From Microdochium bolleyi (taxonomy: Eukaryota > Ascomycota > Sordariomycetes > Xylariales > Microdochiaceae): a stretch of 64,000 nt of DNA. Location: contig KQ964245.1 in NCBI GenBank assembly GCA_001566295.1, positions 935,524 to 999,523 of the forward strand, written 5' to 3'. Made by a program: the position numbers and the translations under genes. This document shows positions 1 to 11,710 of this stretch, in pieces. The notes beneath the pieces were generated by a model. The model saw only the letters and a program-made list of their open reading frames with translations. It made no database searches and was not told the DNA's origin. The stretch's first letter is position 1. Each line of letters opens with the position of its first letter.

Positions 1-10
1 CGACGCGAGC

Positions 11-3000
11 ATGTTCAGCGACCTCAGCATGGGCAACGAAACAGAGATCCGGGGCTCGACGCCGAAGCCGAAACCAAGAGCGCGCAAAACGCCCCTAAAG
101 CGCGCGCCAACACCGGGCGCGGCGATACCATCCTCGCAGATACCACCCAGCAAGCAGACCACGGGCAAGAAGCGTGGGAGACCGCGAAAAGCGCTCATGC
201 CGGAGGAAGTTGCCGAGATTGCGATAGCTGGGAGTGAGCTCGACCTGCCCGAAATGGTGGATGACGAGCCTGAGCCAGTGGAAGCTGAGACGGCTTCCAT
301 TGGTGGTGATGTGAGGTCAAGTATAGAAGGACCCGGCGACAACGCTTCAGATCAGGATCTCGAGCCCCCGACAGACAACGTTATTCCATTCGAAAGCGAT
401 GCACCCTCACGAATACTGTCAGAAAGTGTCTCGCCAGTACCGCCGGAGTTGACGATACTCGAGCCCGTGTTTGACGAATTTATGGGTGTTGGCGAAGAGC
501 CCGCAGAACAGCGGAAACAGGATAACCAGCTCGAGGAGGACGCCAATAGTGTAGGAATACCCATGAGCGATGGATATGCACCATTAATGGAGCCAGAGGA
601 TGACGGGTACTCTGAGGATGGGACAGTCGACTCTGGAAACCCTGCCAGGCAAGATACCCTGACACACGCCTCAGACTTCAGCATGATTGCTGTGGAGTCA
701 TTGCCATCATTTCAAGCGTCGTTCCAGGCCTCATTCCAGGGCAACTTGAGTCGCATTGCGGAGGACCTCGATGAACCAGCCGAGCTGGGAGAAGCTACCA
801 ATATGATGATCAACCAGACACTGGAGACGCTGCGGCGCAGCATACAAAACGACATTTCAGCAAAGGATTCGGATGAGGAAGGCTCCAGAGCCGACGAAGA
901 GGCGCAGTCCATGCGCAGAGGCTCTTCCGTCGGATCCTCCGGTGGCCGACAACCAAGGGAAAACCCAGCGCGGAACAGGACTGCGTGGTCGAGCAGCCCG
1001 CTGGGAAGTCCTAGGCGCCGTAGATCACTGCCATTAAGTCGGCAGATGTTTGCCGGCAAAGCTAAACAGGCAGATGATTCGTTCTCGAGCATACCAGACA
1101 GCATTCTACATGCTGCTACACCGGCTCGGTTCCGACCTCAACAAGCAGAAGCCGAGACACAGCAGGAGCCAGAAGAAGACGCTTACGACGATTCTTTCTC
1201 AGAGATCCCAGAGGCAGTCCTCGAGGCTGCGACTCCAGGGCCAACACGCACGATCTCGCGGGATATTCCCAGCGGCTTACAGAGCAGCCCGATGACGCGA
1301 GGAGAATCACCAGAGCGGGAGACAGGATCAGCACAGCAATCCAATAGATTGCCGACTCCAGATGACACCTCCTCTTCGAATGTCGACCCCAGGCGATCTA
1401 CGCAAGAAGATCATGAACAGTCTGCTGAGAAGCCACCGGACTCGTTCACGCAACCGAGGACTCAAATACCATCTTCACCTCCAAATATTGTTGTTCAGCG
1501 TTTCGAAAGTGAGCCACGCCCGGAATCGCAGAAGCGAGACCCCCGTCGCGAGATCCCAGAATCTCCTCAATTGGCATCGTTTTCAGGGACTGGCCCGGAC
1601 GAACCTTCTCGGAACCTGGAAGCGCCAACTTCAGCCCGCAGACCAACTTTGTCGCCCATCGTCCGTGTGGCTAGAACGTTGCAGAGTGTTATGTCCGACA
1701 AGTCGTCACCTGAGGGACTCGAAAGCAATCTGGGGAGCCCATTCAGGGGTTCTCATAGCCGTCAATCGTCTGTCACGAAATCACCGACTCGCTTTTCAAA
1801 CGACCTATTTGGTCGCTCCACTACTGGGCAGGCTCCCCTCGCTGCCACAGGAGCACCACCGTCGCGGCGAGATTCGCAACCGAGTTTGGGCCAGAGCACA
1901 CGTTCTGGCTCGAACCACGACTCTACTCGTACTCTTGACAATCCATTTGCACCACGGATCAACAACGAACAGAGACTGCAACCCTCCACGACACAAGATA
2001 CTACACCACCCCGAAGAGCTACTCCTGAGCGGGGGAGTTCGGTGCGTTCCGGGAAGTCCTTGATGCCGAGTGATGATCAGATGAGCTGGGTGGCTGAAGA
2101 AAGCCCCCTGCGAGCGAGATCTATGTCCAGACAGAGCATTACTCAGGCCCTGCGAGAGTCAAGCCTGGCAGCATCTCAAGCTCGAAGACCCCCCAACAAG
2201 TCACCTTTACGACCTGTAGCGGGCAATGATCGCGCCCCATCATTCAGCGCGCAGCGACCCAGAAGCCTTGGCAGGGACAATGGAGATGATATCCTTCTCG
2301 ACGCAGATAATGACGACATTTGGGAGTTCGAGGCTTCGCGTCCTGAGTCTCGCCAGGCAACGTTGACCGCGGCACCTGCACAAGCCGATCGTCCTAGTAC
2401 AGGACACTCCAGAGGCAAGATTCCCAGCCCGTGGAGGAGCAGTGGGCGCAATAACGTGTATCAGGGCGAGGTGGACAGCCCTTCCCAAGTCCTGCTTGAC
2501 GAGAGTCCGCAGAAGATGCTAGCCACGCAGCCTAGTCGAGATTCTGGCGACGGCGAAGAAGAGGAGGAGGTGGATGTAGAGGAGGAAGAAGAGCCACGAT
2601 CACAGCAGTCCTCCGCAGACGAGGAAGAGCAACTGCCAAGACCGCCACTTGTGCAGAAAGGCAAAGCGCCTGCTGTACCTTCGGCACGCGCTGATGGTTC
2701 CGACTATTCCTTGCTCCAAGACCGGTCTGAATCTGGAAAGATACACAGCGAGAGGTCTACAGAGTCAGTCAACGTGGAAGAATACTCGATGGTTGCGCCC
2801 CAGACCAGGCACACGGGTTTCTCGAAGAACAGAGCACAGCCTGTTGCCGCCCAAGAGGATGAGCATTCTCTCGTGGCTCCAGATGGCAACGTACGTAAGG
2901 ACCCAACGCCTGCTAGGTCCCGGCTTTTTGGTGGCTTCGACATAATGTCATTCTTCTCCTCACCTTCTGCGCTGCCGGATGCGAATGCGGCAAAGAAGGC

Positions 3001-4327
3001 AGAGCAGGCGAACGCCGTAAAAGCCAATGCTCGAGAAGCACAGCAGGCGCAAGGAGCAAAGAAGGCTCAATCGTCTCTGTGGGCGACTGGGCTCTTTCCT
3101 TCCATCTCACAGAAGGAGTTCAGGCCTAGCCCTGAGCGCGGAAACACTTTGTTCTCCTCCTCTGCGCCGCCCACTTCTCCTCCGAGAGAGGCTGAGTCAA
3201 GTCCGACTCCAACCCCGACACCGCGTGAGCTCCCCTCAACGCCGCCCGAGCGACAGACGTTCCCAGCGATCGAGCAGAAACGAGACTTCACCCCTCGTTC
3301 TGGACAGAACGGATCAACACTCTTTGCAGCACGCGCCACTGATGGTGCTGGTAGCAACACAAGCAGACCTCCTAGTGGTGTTGCCTTCTTCAGTTTGCCA
3401 GACAGTCGGCAGGATCCCGATATTTCCGCGGCCACGGAAGACTCGGAGTACGAGCGCGTGCCGCCGCGCGAGATCCCCTCCCGCTGGGACAAGACACTCT
3501 CGCCGTCCAAGTCGTCTTTCCGGTCTCCTATGAAGCCCACGACACCAGGCAGAGTTGTGGCTTTCTCCAGGAATGTAGTTTTCCCGCCGGCAGGGCACGC
3601 TCCAGAACAGCCAGCAACGGGCACGATGCCTCCTGCTCCACAGGACAATGCTTCGAGGCATGTCTTCTTGCAGCCGCCCCCTGCGATATTGCAGCCACGG
3701 GCTCCAAGCCAGATCGACCAAGAGAATGCGTTGAGGTCCAAGTCCGCAGCGAACACGGCTGCCACGCGCGCACAGCGCCCTCAGCAAGATACTCTTCCAC
3801 ATGTGGGCTCTGTGGCATCAGGATCGAAGTCAGCGCAGTTGAACAGCTTTCCGCAGCCAAAGGCATTTGCGGTCTCGGGCGACACCTGGACTAAAAGCCA
3901 CTGGGTTCGCTTCGATGAAATCCTGCAGCTGCGCCGCAAGAACCCAGCCCTTTTCCGTAGGGATCATCCGGATGCCTCACTCCCTGGTGACGACGCACGC
4001 GATCCTGTCGACTGCAACGACAACCCCGACAGTGACGAGGATGCCAGGTCGCATACTTCTTCGGCGCGCAGCAGCAGTAAGATCCTCGGCAAACAGATCT
4101 CTGGGCAGGGGGAGAGCATCGTAGTCGAGCCGTGGCATCTCGAAGTGGTGAACGCATTCATGCAGGAGCTTGACCCGTGCCCATGGGACGAGCGCGTGCT
4201 GGCCAAGAGACTCTTTGCGCTGATCGTCGGGGAAGAGAGAAGGAAGCATGCTTCATTCAACTCAGGTGCTGCCAAGAGACGAGGACCGGCCGGCCTGCGA
4301 GCCGAGCTTGGGCCACGACATCGTTGA
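11..4327 (+). CDS. AT-hook nuclear protein, large and mostly disordered (5' end probably outside window)
   Basis: This is an open frame of 1438 codons with no visible intron. Near the N terminus is an AT-hook, the minor-groove DNA-binding motif, with core RGRPRK at residues 55-60 in a Lys/Arg-rich context. Almost all the rest is Ser/Pro/Arg/Glu-rich and low in complexity. It includes an acidic run (about residues 845-875) and an Ala/Lys/Gln-rich probable helix (about 985-1020). The C-terminal 150 residues are more ordered: a block starting WTKSHWVRFDEIL, then EPWHLEVVNAF and LAKRLFALIVGEERR. I associate this pattern with fungal proteins annotated as AT-hook DNA-binding proteins, from memory only. 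No stop precedes the first ATG in the 10 bases available, so the true start may lie upstream. It converges with RPN6. A chromatin role is inferred from the AT-hook alone. Confidence 0.75.
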   Translation: MFSDLSMGNETEIRGSTPKPKPRARKTPLKRAPTPGAAIPSSQIPPSKQTTGKKRGRPRKALMPEEVAEIAIAGSELDLPEMVDDEPEPVEAETASIGGDVRSSIEGPGDNASDQDLEPPTDNVIPFESDAPSRILSESVSPVPPELTILEPVFDEFMGVGEEPAEQRKQDNQLEEDANSVGIPMSDGYAPLMEPEDDGYSEDGTVDSGNPARQDTLTHASDFSMIAVESLPSFQASFQASFQGNLSRIAEDLDEPAELGEATNMMINQTLETLRRSIQNDISAKDSDEEGSRADEEAQSMRRGSSVGSSGGRQPRENPARNRTAWSSSPLGSPRRRRSLPLSRQMFAGKAKQADDSFSSIPDSILHAATPARFRPQQAEAETQQEPEEDAYDDSFSEIPEAVLEAATPGPTRTISRDIPSGLQSSPMTRGESPERETGSAQQSNRLPTPDDTSSSNVDPRRSTQEDHEQSAEKPPDSFTQPRTQIPSSPPNIVVQRFESEPRPESQKRDPRREIPESPQLASFSGTGPDEPSRNLEAPTSARRPTLSPIVRVARTLQSVMSDKSSPEGLESNLGSPFRGSHSRQSSVTKSPTRFSNDLFGRSTTGQAPLAATGAPPSRRDSQPSLGQSTRSGSNHDSTRTLDNPFAPRINNEQRLQPSTTQDTTPPRRATPERGSSVRSGKSLMPSDDQMSWVAEESPLRARSMSRQSITQALRESSLAASQARRPPNKSPLRPVAGNDRAPSFSAQRPRSLGRDNGDDILLDADNDDIWEFEASRPESRQATLTAAPAQADRPSTGHSRGKIPSPWRSSGRNNVYQGEVDSPSQVLLDESPQKMLATQPSRDSGDGEEEEEVDVEEEEEPRSQQSSADEEEQLPRPPLVQKGKAPAVPSARADGSDYSLLQDRSESGKIHSERSTESVNVEEYSMVAPQTRHTGFSKNRAQPVAAQEDEHSLVAPDGNVRKDPTPARSRLFGGFDIMSFFSSPSALPDANAAKKAEQANAVKANAREAQQAQGAKKAQSSLWATGLFPSISQKEFRPSPERGNTLFSSSAPPTSPPREAESSPTPTPTPRELPSTPPERQTFPAIEQKRDFTPRSGQNGSTLFAARATDGAGSNTSRPPSGVAFFSLPDSRQDPDISAATEDSEYERVPPREIPSRWDKTLSPSKSSFRSPMKPTTPGRVVAFSRNVVFPPAGHAPEQPATGTMPPAPQDNASRHVFLQPPPAILQPRAPSQIDQENALRSKSAANTAATRAQRPQQDTLPHVGSVASGSKSAQLNSFPQPKAFAVSGDTWTKSHWVRFDEILQLRRKNPALFRRDHPDASLPGDDARDPVDCNDNPDSDEDARSHTSSARSSSKILGKQISGQGESIVVEPWHLEVVNAFMQELDPCPWDERVLAKRLFALIVGEERRKHASFNSGAAKRRGPAGLRAELGPRHR

Positions 4328-4696
4328 TCTCAGGGCTGAACCGGGAGCGTGGTTGGAGACCACCAGACAATTTTTGGAACAGAGGGTGACAGTGACTACA
4401 TTCAACGAAAGGCGCAAAGATTGGATTATTATTCCCATTAGCATAGCATAGCATCAGTGTTCCGTTCCCTGTATTTGTTAGGGACAGGCTGCAATTTTAC
4501 GAGACATGAACCGCACAAAATATTGCGATTTCAGAGCATATTCATCCGATGTCATCTGTGTATGGAATGCAAAGGACGAAGTAAATGCTCTTCCCAGTGT
4601 GTTTTGTCTATGTTCTAGTCGTACGGCAGACTTGAAGTACACATTGGACCTGCCCGATAACACGACTGCCCCTGATCCAAAGCTGGGATGGCTCGT
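4328..4696. other. Convergent intergenic spacer
   Basis: These 369 bp lie between the stops of the AT-hook gene (+) and RPN6 (-) and must hold both 3' UTRs. The stretch is more AT-rich than its surroundings and contains a short tandem GCATA repeat near 4440-4452. I see no gene here. Confidence 0.6.
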
Positions 4697-6102
4697 TCAC
4701 TCCAGCAGGGAAGCCTGGTTGGTGTACAGCACATCAACAACTGTGCTGAGCTTCTCGATCGTCTGGAGAGCGGCATCGTACGACTCGTCGCGGTGTGTCT
4801 CGTCGTAGATGATTAGACATCCAGCACCTTGGTCGAGCACGCCAATAATGACCTTGTCCAAGATCATCTGCGAGAGCTTTCTCTCCACCTGTGTCGTGTC
4901 CAGACCCACCATCTTGGCGATATGCGCAATCTCTACCCGGCTGAAAGGCTCGATGACCTTGATCAGGTTCTGTTCCAACATGGCGTCGTAGAGTCGGCGC
5001 AGGTGATTGCGAATGAAGGCGTCACTGCCCAGTTCGTACTTGTAGGCTGCCAGGGCACGCTCGTACTCGTCGAGAGACCGGTTGGAATGCGCGCGGGCGA
5101 TGGCCTTCATCGCCTCAAGGTTCTGTCCGGCATATTTTTGAGCGTGCTTGGACGCCATGAGGTTGTTGACGTCGTCGACGAGGTTGAGCATGATCTTGCA
5201 CAGAAGCATGTACTGAAGGGCCGCCTGCGCCTTGGACGACTCGTCCTGGGTGTGGTAGCCATCGAGAGCTTCAATGAAGTATGAGAATGCCGTGTTGAAG
5301 TCCTGATCCATAGTGTGCAGCATGCCAGACTGCATGTCGAGGTTGGCTTGTAGTAACGGAGGAGTGTAGACGGAGGCGGCGCTCGTCCTGGCGCTTGTGA
5401 GGGCGGCACGCGCCTTTGAGGTGTTGCCGAGAGCGTGGTACACTCTCGACTCCAGGAGCTGAACTTCGACGAGCACCAACTTGTCGTCGAGGCGCTTGAG
5501 CTCGCGCAGCAAGCCATTGATGAGTGTCAAGGCGTCATAGTACGACTGCTTGGCCATGTGCAAGCTGACCAGTCGTGTCTCGAGGTTCTGTCGCAAGAAG
5601 CCCCTTCTTTCCGAGGTCGCCCATTCTATGCAAGATTTCGTCACGGAAATCTGGATGTCGGTCGAGTTGGGGATGGCTTCGAAGAGGTCGAGCAGTTGCC
5701 GCACTGATTGGACAGGTTAGATAACCAAAGAGAAGTCAATAGAGCAAGTTGACGGAGAAGTGCGCACCCAATTTGGCGGTCTTGGCCTTTGCGAAACTCG
5801 AGAGAACCGTCCGGCTGGTTGTGATGAGGTCGACAAGCTGTTGCGAGTTCCTATTGGCAAAGCACAGCTACGAATCAGCAAGTGGACATGGTGATCACAT
5901 GATGTTGAGCAGGGCCAGGCACTCACTTTTCGTCGCGATAGAGCTCTCCAAGGCTGACCAAGGCGGTCTCGTACTCCTTGATGGCGGCCTCGGAGGTGAC
6001 CGAGGGCGGCTTGGAGATGATGTCCTTGTAGATAGCTTCAGCCTTCCTGGGATCGGAGGAGGCGAGAGCCTTGGCCTCTGCAACAGTTGGCTTCGACGCC
6101 AT
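4697..6102 (-). CDS. RPN6: 26S proteasome lid subunit RPN6 (PSMD11)
   Basis: RPN6 is a scaffold subunit of the 19S regulatory particle lid and contacts both the lid and the 20S core. Three exons fit: 6102..5927, 5850..5768 and 5703..4697. The introns are 76 and 64 nt with donors GTGAGT and GTGCGC and acceptors TAG and CAG. Joined they give 421 residues, the usual length for fungal RPN6. The second splice restores the family sequence KAKTAKLVRQLLDLF across the junction. The middle is a TPR-like helical solenoid (for example SRVYHALGNTSKARAAL). The C-terminal PCI domain spans about residues 230-400, with a winged-helix part around SRVEIAHIAKMVGLDTTQVE. The start is the ATG opening MASKPTVAEAKALAS. 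It is divergent from SOF1. All family landmarks are intact. Confidence 0.96.
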
Positions 6103-6777
6103 GGTTGTCGCAGGCTCGGGTCTGCGGGGGACAGCTGTGGGCAGGAGGTCGGTGGTTGAGCTTCTCGAGAAAGCTATCGAATGTGCGAAGATCTGGAACG
6201 GGCTGTGCCGTGCAGGAGAGCTGTATCGGGCGTTGCTGAGTGTCTTGTGTGTGTTTGGAAGCTACCACAGCCAGACCGGTGGTGGGATGGACTGTACACA
6301 GGGTGCAGCTCTGGCTTGCTCGAGCTTGTACTGCTTAGGCGTGGATACACTGAAAGGGTACTTGTCCGCTCGCAGCCAGGCAGGGGCGCGCATACGACAT
6401 CAGCGGTTGCCGCGACCGCAGCTCACGGATCGAATTGTGGTGGGGCAAGTAGCTGCGCGGCGAGAGCTTGCAACTTCCAGCTTTGCACAGACACAGGCGT
6501 GCGCCACCACAGCCACTCCTACCACCAGGGCACCTGGGCAGCGACAGAATGTACTTAGGTACCACCGACCAGATGATGGATCCACTTTTGGTACTGCGAT
6601 TGCTCTCGAGCTGCCCGCCCCACTATTCGGTACTCCCTCTATCGATAGGTGGTTCTCTCTCTGTTGTAGTAAAAAAAGTTGGGGGAGTTTGACCCTGGAG
6701 TCGCATGATCAACCACCAGCCAAAGTTCGCTCCCCGATCACATTTCCGGTCAACATTCGCGACCGTGAACAGCAGCC
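6103..6777. promoter_or_regulatory. Divergent promoter region RPN6 / SOF1
   Basis: These 675 bp separate the start codons of two divergent housekeeping genes and must carry both promoters. I found no exact copy of the proteasome-associated element GGTGGCAAA and no clear TATA box. An A-run with pyrimidine-rich flanks (about 6648-6680) lies close to the SOF1 start. Confidence 0.5.
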
Positions 6778-8177
6778 ATGAAGATTAAGGCTCTCAGTCG
6801 GTCCGCCGAGGCTTACCAGCCGGCCGGCGCTGCCGTCCCCAAGGCGCCTCGAAACCTCGACCCAGCCATCCACCCCTTCGAGCGAGCTCGCGAGTACACT
6901 CGTGCCCTCAATGCCGTCAAGCTCGAGCGCATGCACGCACAGCCCTTTATCGGCCAGCTTGGCAATGGCCACGTCGACGGAGTATACTCCCTGGCAAAAG
7001 ATCCCAATTCTCTCGAACGTTTCGCCAGTGGCAGTGGTGATGGCATTGTCAAGGTCTGGGACTTGACGAGTCGCGAGGAGATCTGGCACGGCACGGCTCA
7101 CGAGAATGTCGTCAAGTCGATGACATGGAGCAGAGATCATAAACTGCTCACTGTAAGTCTTTCTACGTCTGCGGATGCACTCAGCAGCATGCCCACTGAC
7201 ATCTTCTTCGTCAGTGTGCCGCCGATCGTTCTATCAAGCTCTTTGACCCGTACAACACCCGAAGCGGATCGACACCTCTCAACACTTGGCTTGGTACAAA
7301 TGCTTTCACGTCCCTCTCGCACCACAGGTCTCGCAATGCGTTTGCGGCTGCCTCGGGCGTCATCTCCATCTATGATCTCGACAACTATTCAGCAGCGCCG
7401 GAGATTCTCAAGTGGCCATCAGCCGTGGACACCATCACCGCCGTGCAATTCAACCAGACCGAGACCTCTGTGCTGGCGTCATGTGCTACGGATCGCAGTG
7501 TCATTCTGTACGACCTGAGAACCGGCGCGCCAGTCGCCAAGACCATCCTCAAATTTGCTTCCAACGCCCTCGCTTTCAACCCGATGGAGACATTCAACAT
7601 GGCCACGGCTAGCGAAGACCACAATGTCTATATTTGGGATATCCGCAAGTTCGACCGAGCACTTCAGATCCTGAAAGATCACGTAGCTGCTGTCATGGAT
7701 GTAGAATTTTCGCCCACCGGAGAGGAGCTTGTCACAGCATCGTACGATCGGAGTGTTCGCCTGTGGAACAGGAGCAAGGGGCACTCGAGGGACGTCTACC
7801 ACACAAAACGCATGCAGCGTGTCTTCTGCGCACGCTGGACGCCAGACTCAAAGTACGTGCTGTCAGGTTCGGATGACGGAAACGTGCGACTCTGGCGAGC
7901 GAATGCATCGCAGCGTGAGGGTGTCAAGTCTGCCAAGCAGCGGCAGGCACTCGAGTATAGCGATACCCTCCTCACCAGATACAGTCATATGCCTGAGATC
8001 CGCCGCATTCGGCGTCATAGGCACGTGCCCAAGGTTGTCAAGAAGGCGAACGAGATCAAGGGCGAGGAGCTCAAGGCCATCAAGAGACGCGAAGAGAACG
8101 AACGCAAACACAGCAAGCGGAAGTTTGAGCAGCGTCGCAGCGAGCGCGACAAGGCCATCCTGGCACACGAAAAGTAG
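6778..8177 (+). CDS. SOF1: SSU processome WD40 protein Sof1 / DCAF13
   Basis: Sof1 is a U3 snoRNP-associated WD40 protein needed for 18S rRNA processing in the nucleolus; its animal counterpart is DCAF13. Exon 1 is 6778..7152 and exon 2 is 7215..8177, with a 62 nt phase-0 intron (GTAAGT..CAG). The product is 445 residues, the same length as DCAF13. The N terminus MKIKALSR is followed by DLDPAIHPFE-type family sequence. WD repeats are visible as GSGDGIVKVWDL, CAADRSIKLFDP, TDRSVILYDLR, SEDHNVYIWDIRKF, YDRSVRLWNR and GSDDGNVRLWRA. The basic C-terminal tail, from YSHMPEIRRIRRHRHVPK on, is the diagnostic Sof1 domain. No defect is visible. Confidence 0.95.
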
Positions 8178-8920
8178 CGGACTCATCATTACGTTTTGCG
8201 AGCATCGGCGTGGCGTTTCTTGGCTTTTTGGACACATTTTGGGATGGAATACCAGGCGTTCCAGGTCAAGCACTTATCTACACTAGCATTTGCATCAATT
8301 CGAGCTTGCATCACTGGCAAATCGCCATCGGGACAATCTCTCAACCTATGATACCGTTTTTACGTCCATGTGCCCTGTGTCTGCGACGCTTGGCTACACT
8401 GATCCTAGTCTCAGTATCGCTTACTAGCCGTGATTCCAACTGCGTGGGGTCAAGAGCCTCCTCAGAGTGTCGGCGCATCGTGAAGCGATCAGGTGCTCGG
8501 CCGAGCTGCGACAAGGGGGAGCTCCCCCTCTCAGGGCTAGCGGCCGACCCCTGGCGGGCTGGTTGAAACACCAAGGGGTTGCTCCACGGTGGCTGTTTCG
8601 TCCCATATTCCGGAGCTCTACTTTTCTTCAGCTGCCTCGCCTTCAGGACACACCTTCTCCTCCTCTCCTTTGCTGTCGCTTATCTCGTCTTCTGGCGCAA
8701 TCTCACGTTTCCTCAGGCTCGAGCTGGTTCTCTTGCCTCATTGCATCCTCTATTTGCCATTCTTCGAAATTTTCCTCGTTAATTTGCACACCTCTTCCCC
8801 GCAGGAAACGACGACTTCGGCTCAACCAGCACTTGTTCCTTGAATCCCCCACAGACGCACACCCATTGACGATATTACATTCACCCAAGAATCGGCCTCA
8901 ATCTCCTCTGCATCTTCACG
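8178..8920. other. Intergenic region between SOF1 and the SDR gene
   Basis: These 743 bp hold the SOF1 3' UTR and the promoter of the downstream dehydrogenase. The notable content is the STRE-like cluster listed separately at 8514..8578. From about 8600 to 8900 the + strand is rich in C and T, typical of fungal core promoters and leaders. Confidence 0.5.
8514..8578. promoter_or_regulatory. STRE-type cluster with 16-bp perfect palindrome
   Basis: AGGGGGAGCTCCCCCT at 8514..8529 is a perfect palindrome carrying one AGGGG and one CCCCT core. Further cores are CCCCT at 8548..8552 and AGGGG at 8574..8578. Four copies within 65 bp, about 340-400 bp upstream of the SDR start, fit the stress-response element bound by Msn2/4-type zinc-finger factors. 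Binding is inferred from the motif only. Confidence 0.45.
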
Positions 8921-10118
8921 ATGGATTCTCGCCGCGGCAATGTTCCCCCAGCCCGGGACGCCTGGTACGGACCAGTCTCGATCGACATGCTGCTCAAGGT
9001 CCTCAACATCACGATCCTGCACCCGTTCGTGGCCTGGATCATTCCGCTGTGCTTCCGTGCCGAGCACCATGCCTGGGACACCAAGCCCATGCAGGTGAGC
9101 ATCGCCTGGGCCTGCTTCGTCACTTTCCTGTGGGCCTTCGATGTCTTCTCGCACAAAATCGCCTATGGCATGCATCGTGAGGTTGATCTGGGTGAGGAGG
9201 TCATCGTCATCACTGGCGGTGCTAGCGGTCTGGGCCTGCTCATCGCTGAGGTCTATGGAATGCGCGGAGCGACTGTGGCCGTCCTCGATATTGCGGACAA
9301 CCTCGAGAACCCTGAGGCGCGTGGTGTGACCTACTACAAGTGTGACGTGGGTGACAAGGCCCAGGTCCAGAAGGTCGCTGCCGAGATTGAACGCGATGTG
9401 AGTATTCGCCCCTGCCGAGTGTCAACGCATCGAGATACTGACCATTGAATCTTCACGACTGCAGCTCGGTCACCCCACGGTACTCATCAACAACGCGGCA
9501 GTAGTGACCGGAAAACGCCTGCTGGACATGTCCCTCGAGGAGGCTGAGCGGAGCCTGACGACCAACCTACTTGCGCATTTCTACACACTGCGAACCTTCC
9601 TACCCGGCATGACCCGGAACGACGTTGGCGGCACTATTGTCACAATCTCGTCCGTCATCGGCCACATGGGTGCCGCCAAGCTTACAGACTACGCGGCGGC
9701 CAAGGCGGGAGTCACGGCGCTGCACAAGTCGCTCCAGGCCGAACTCAAGTACGAGTACCCCGAGATCAAGACCATCCTCGTCACCCCCGGCCAGCTCAGC
9801 ACGCCCCTCTTCTACGGTGTTCAGACGCCCAGCAACTTCCTCGCACCTGTGGTCGAGCCCATCGACGTGGCCAAGGAGATCATCAAGAACATCGACCTCG
9901 GCCTGAGCGGTCACGTCGGTTTGCCCTTGTACTCGCGCTGGGCGGACTGGTACAATGTCATGCCCGTGGGCGTGCAGACGATACTGCGCAGGCTGTCGGG
10001 CATCGATTCCGGGATGACCAGCTTCGTTGGCCGTCGCGGGGTTGTGCTGGAGGGAGAAGACGTCCAGCCGGAGACAGTAAAACCTGCGAGCAAGGGCAAG
10101 AAGGCTGGAAAGCGATAG
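8921..10118 (+). CDS. Membrane-anchored short-chain dehydrogenase/reductase (RDH10/SDR16C-like)
   Basis: This is a classical SDR oxidoreductase with an NAD(P)-dependent Rossmann fold. Exons are 8921..9397 and 9465..10118, with a 67 nt phase-0 intron (GTGAGT..GCAG), giving 376 residues. Two hydrophobic stretches lie in the first 80 residues (around ILHPFVAWIIPLCF and SIAWACFVTFLWAF), suggesting membrane attachment, probably to ER or lipid droplets. The cofactor motif TGGASGLG is at 98-105. NNAA (usually NNAG) is at 168-171. The catalytic Ser lies in ISSVIG (about 221-222), and YAAAK places Tyr235 and Lys239. The tail is basic (KGKKAGKR). The arrangement resembles the retinol dehydrogenase 10 / SDR16C group; the substrate cannot be read from sequence. 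The upstream STRE cluster suggests stress-responsive expression. Confidence 0.9.
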
Positions 10119-11710
10119 TGCGGCCAACCAGTGGTGTGGTGACTCTTGGCGTCAGATGGGATCGCATGTAATGATGAATACGGCCGCTCATATTCTAGAG
10201 GCGCAGGGCGCCCGTTGTGCTCCGGGCGAGGGGGTCCGGCACAGTAATGTCTGTTATCTAGATGCCACTTGTGGCAAAGGAGCACGTGAGGTGGGGTTTT
10301 GTAGGGTCCATAACCTTAGAGATTGACGGCATCAATGGAACGCTCAATCTATCTTACGTCCCTTATGGTACCAGAGAGCTTGGCCAGCGACAAAAGCAAC
10401 GACAGATTGTCCATGTGGGGGGCGTATCGCGGAAGTCTCGAAGGTGCAGGCCGGTCGTCCTGGTGCGCCATCGTTGTACATGCGTTCCGATTCATGCAAC
10501 ATTGCATCAACTCCGGCCTTTTAAGCTGTGCCAAGGTAACCCTGAAGTCGATACAGAATGAGCTAATGCAGACCTCTCTTTCCCCGGGTCTCACACCAGT
10601 CGACGTCTAGAAGGATGCTTTGGCAAGTCGACAGCAAGGTCCTCAAGGCCTGCAAGTCCAAGAGTCATTCTAAGCTTTCACCACAAGACAGCATTCAGCT
10701 TGAGTGATCTACAATAGGTACATACCTTTATTTACTCGAGCTAAGGTAGCGACGCATCCCGGTGCCCTCACAGAGATTACCGGCTTCACGGTGTTGACTC
10801 CTCCTGCCTCACCATGCGCCGTCAGATGATGATACCGGCATGCAAGCCACCCCTCTTGACAGACAAGCAAGCAACACGACCAGTCTGCAGCCTGTCCGCC
10901 ACGCAGCTATCGTACGTGCATGAAGCCTCGAGGCTGTCGACGTGGGGGTGCCCACATGCCACGGAGATGCAGGGATCACAAGTCTCCAGCGGCGTCGGTA
11001 GTCTAACCCGGACGGACGGCCACTCGCACCGAGAGCTACCCTTGGACGAAGAAGTATGGCTGGCCAATTCTCTTTTCCCTCAAAGCATATTGTCTCGTGT
11101 CCCATCCTGTCGTCGACTCAGGTGCGGGAGCGCTCAAGCTGCGCGCGCCAGCAGCGAGGGGAACATGCGTGCATCCAGGCGCCGTGCCTATCTGCGGCAA
11201 GCCGCGGGCGGCAGGGCCTCCGTGACTGCTCACATCCCACCACGCCACGGGTTGGAGGCCAGGATGCCTGTCGCCGCCAAGCACGCGCTCCCCCAGACGT
11301 CTGCAAGCTCCTTATCTCTGTCCCGCATCGACCAATCGCCTCGCGCTGGGCTCGGCACGGCATGGTGGCGGCTCGATTGACACTATCAGCTTGTGATAAA
11401 CTCTCCGGCCTTATGTCTGCGGCACATCACCACACAATTCACTCTTTACCAAGTTGAATTTCCAAGGCTGGTCTTCTGATTGTGTCTCAGCGCCCGATCT
11501 TGGCCGCTATCTGTCGTGCTGCAGTACTCGATACCACAGGCAACCACATCTTAGATTGACAGCTCACGACCGACGCCGCTATCTCCCCGCCAGGTTTGGG
11601 TATTAAGAAGACGGCCATCGCGCGGACCTGACGGCAAGTGATTGACCACAAGCTCGCTCAATTTATCCCCGAATCGCCAAGAAGTGCCATGGTCCCAAGC
11701 ATCAGTGGAT
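10119..11710. other. Intergenic region, SDR to pseudokinase
   Basis: These 1.6 kb hold the SDR 3' UTR and the pseudokinase upstream region. Overlapping open frames near 10800-11460 occur in several frames on both strands without coding-like consistency, so I do not call them. An unrecognised 5' exon of the pseudokinase may lie here. No RNA gene or repeat is seen. Confidence 0.4.
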
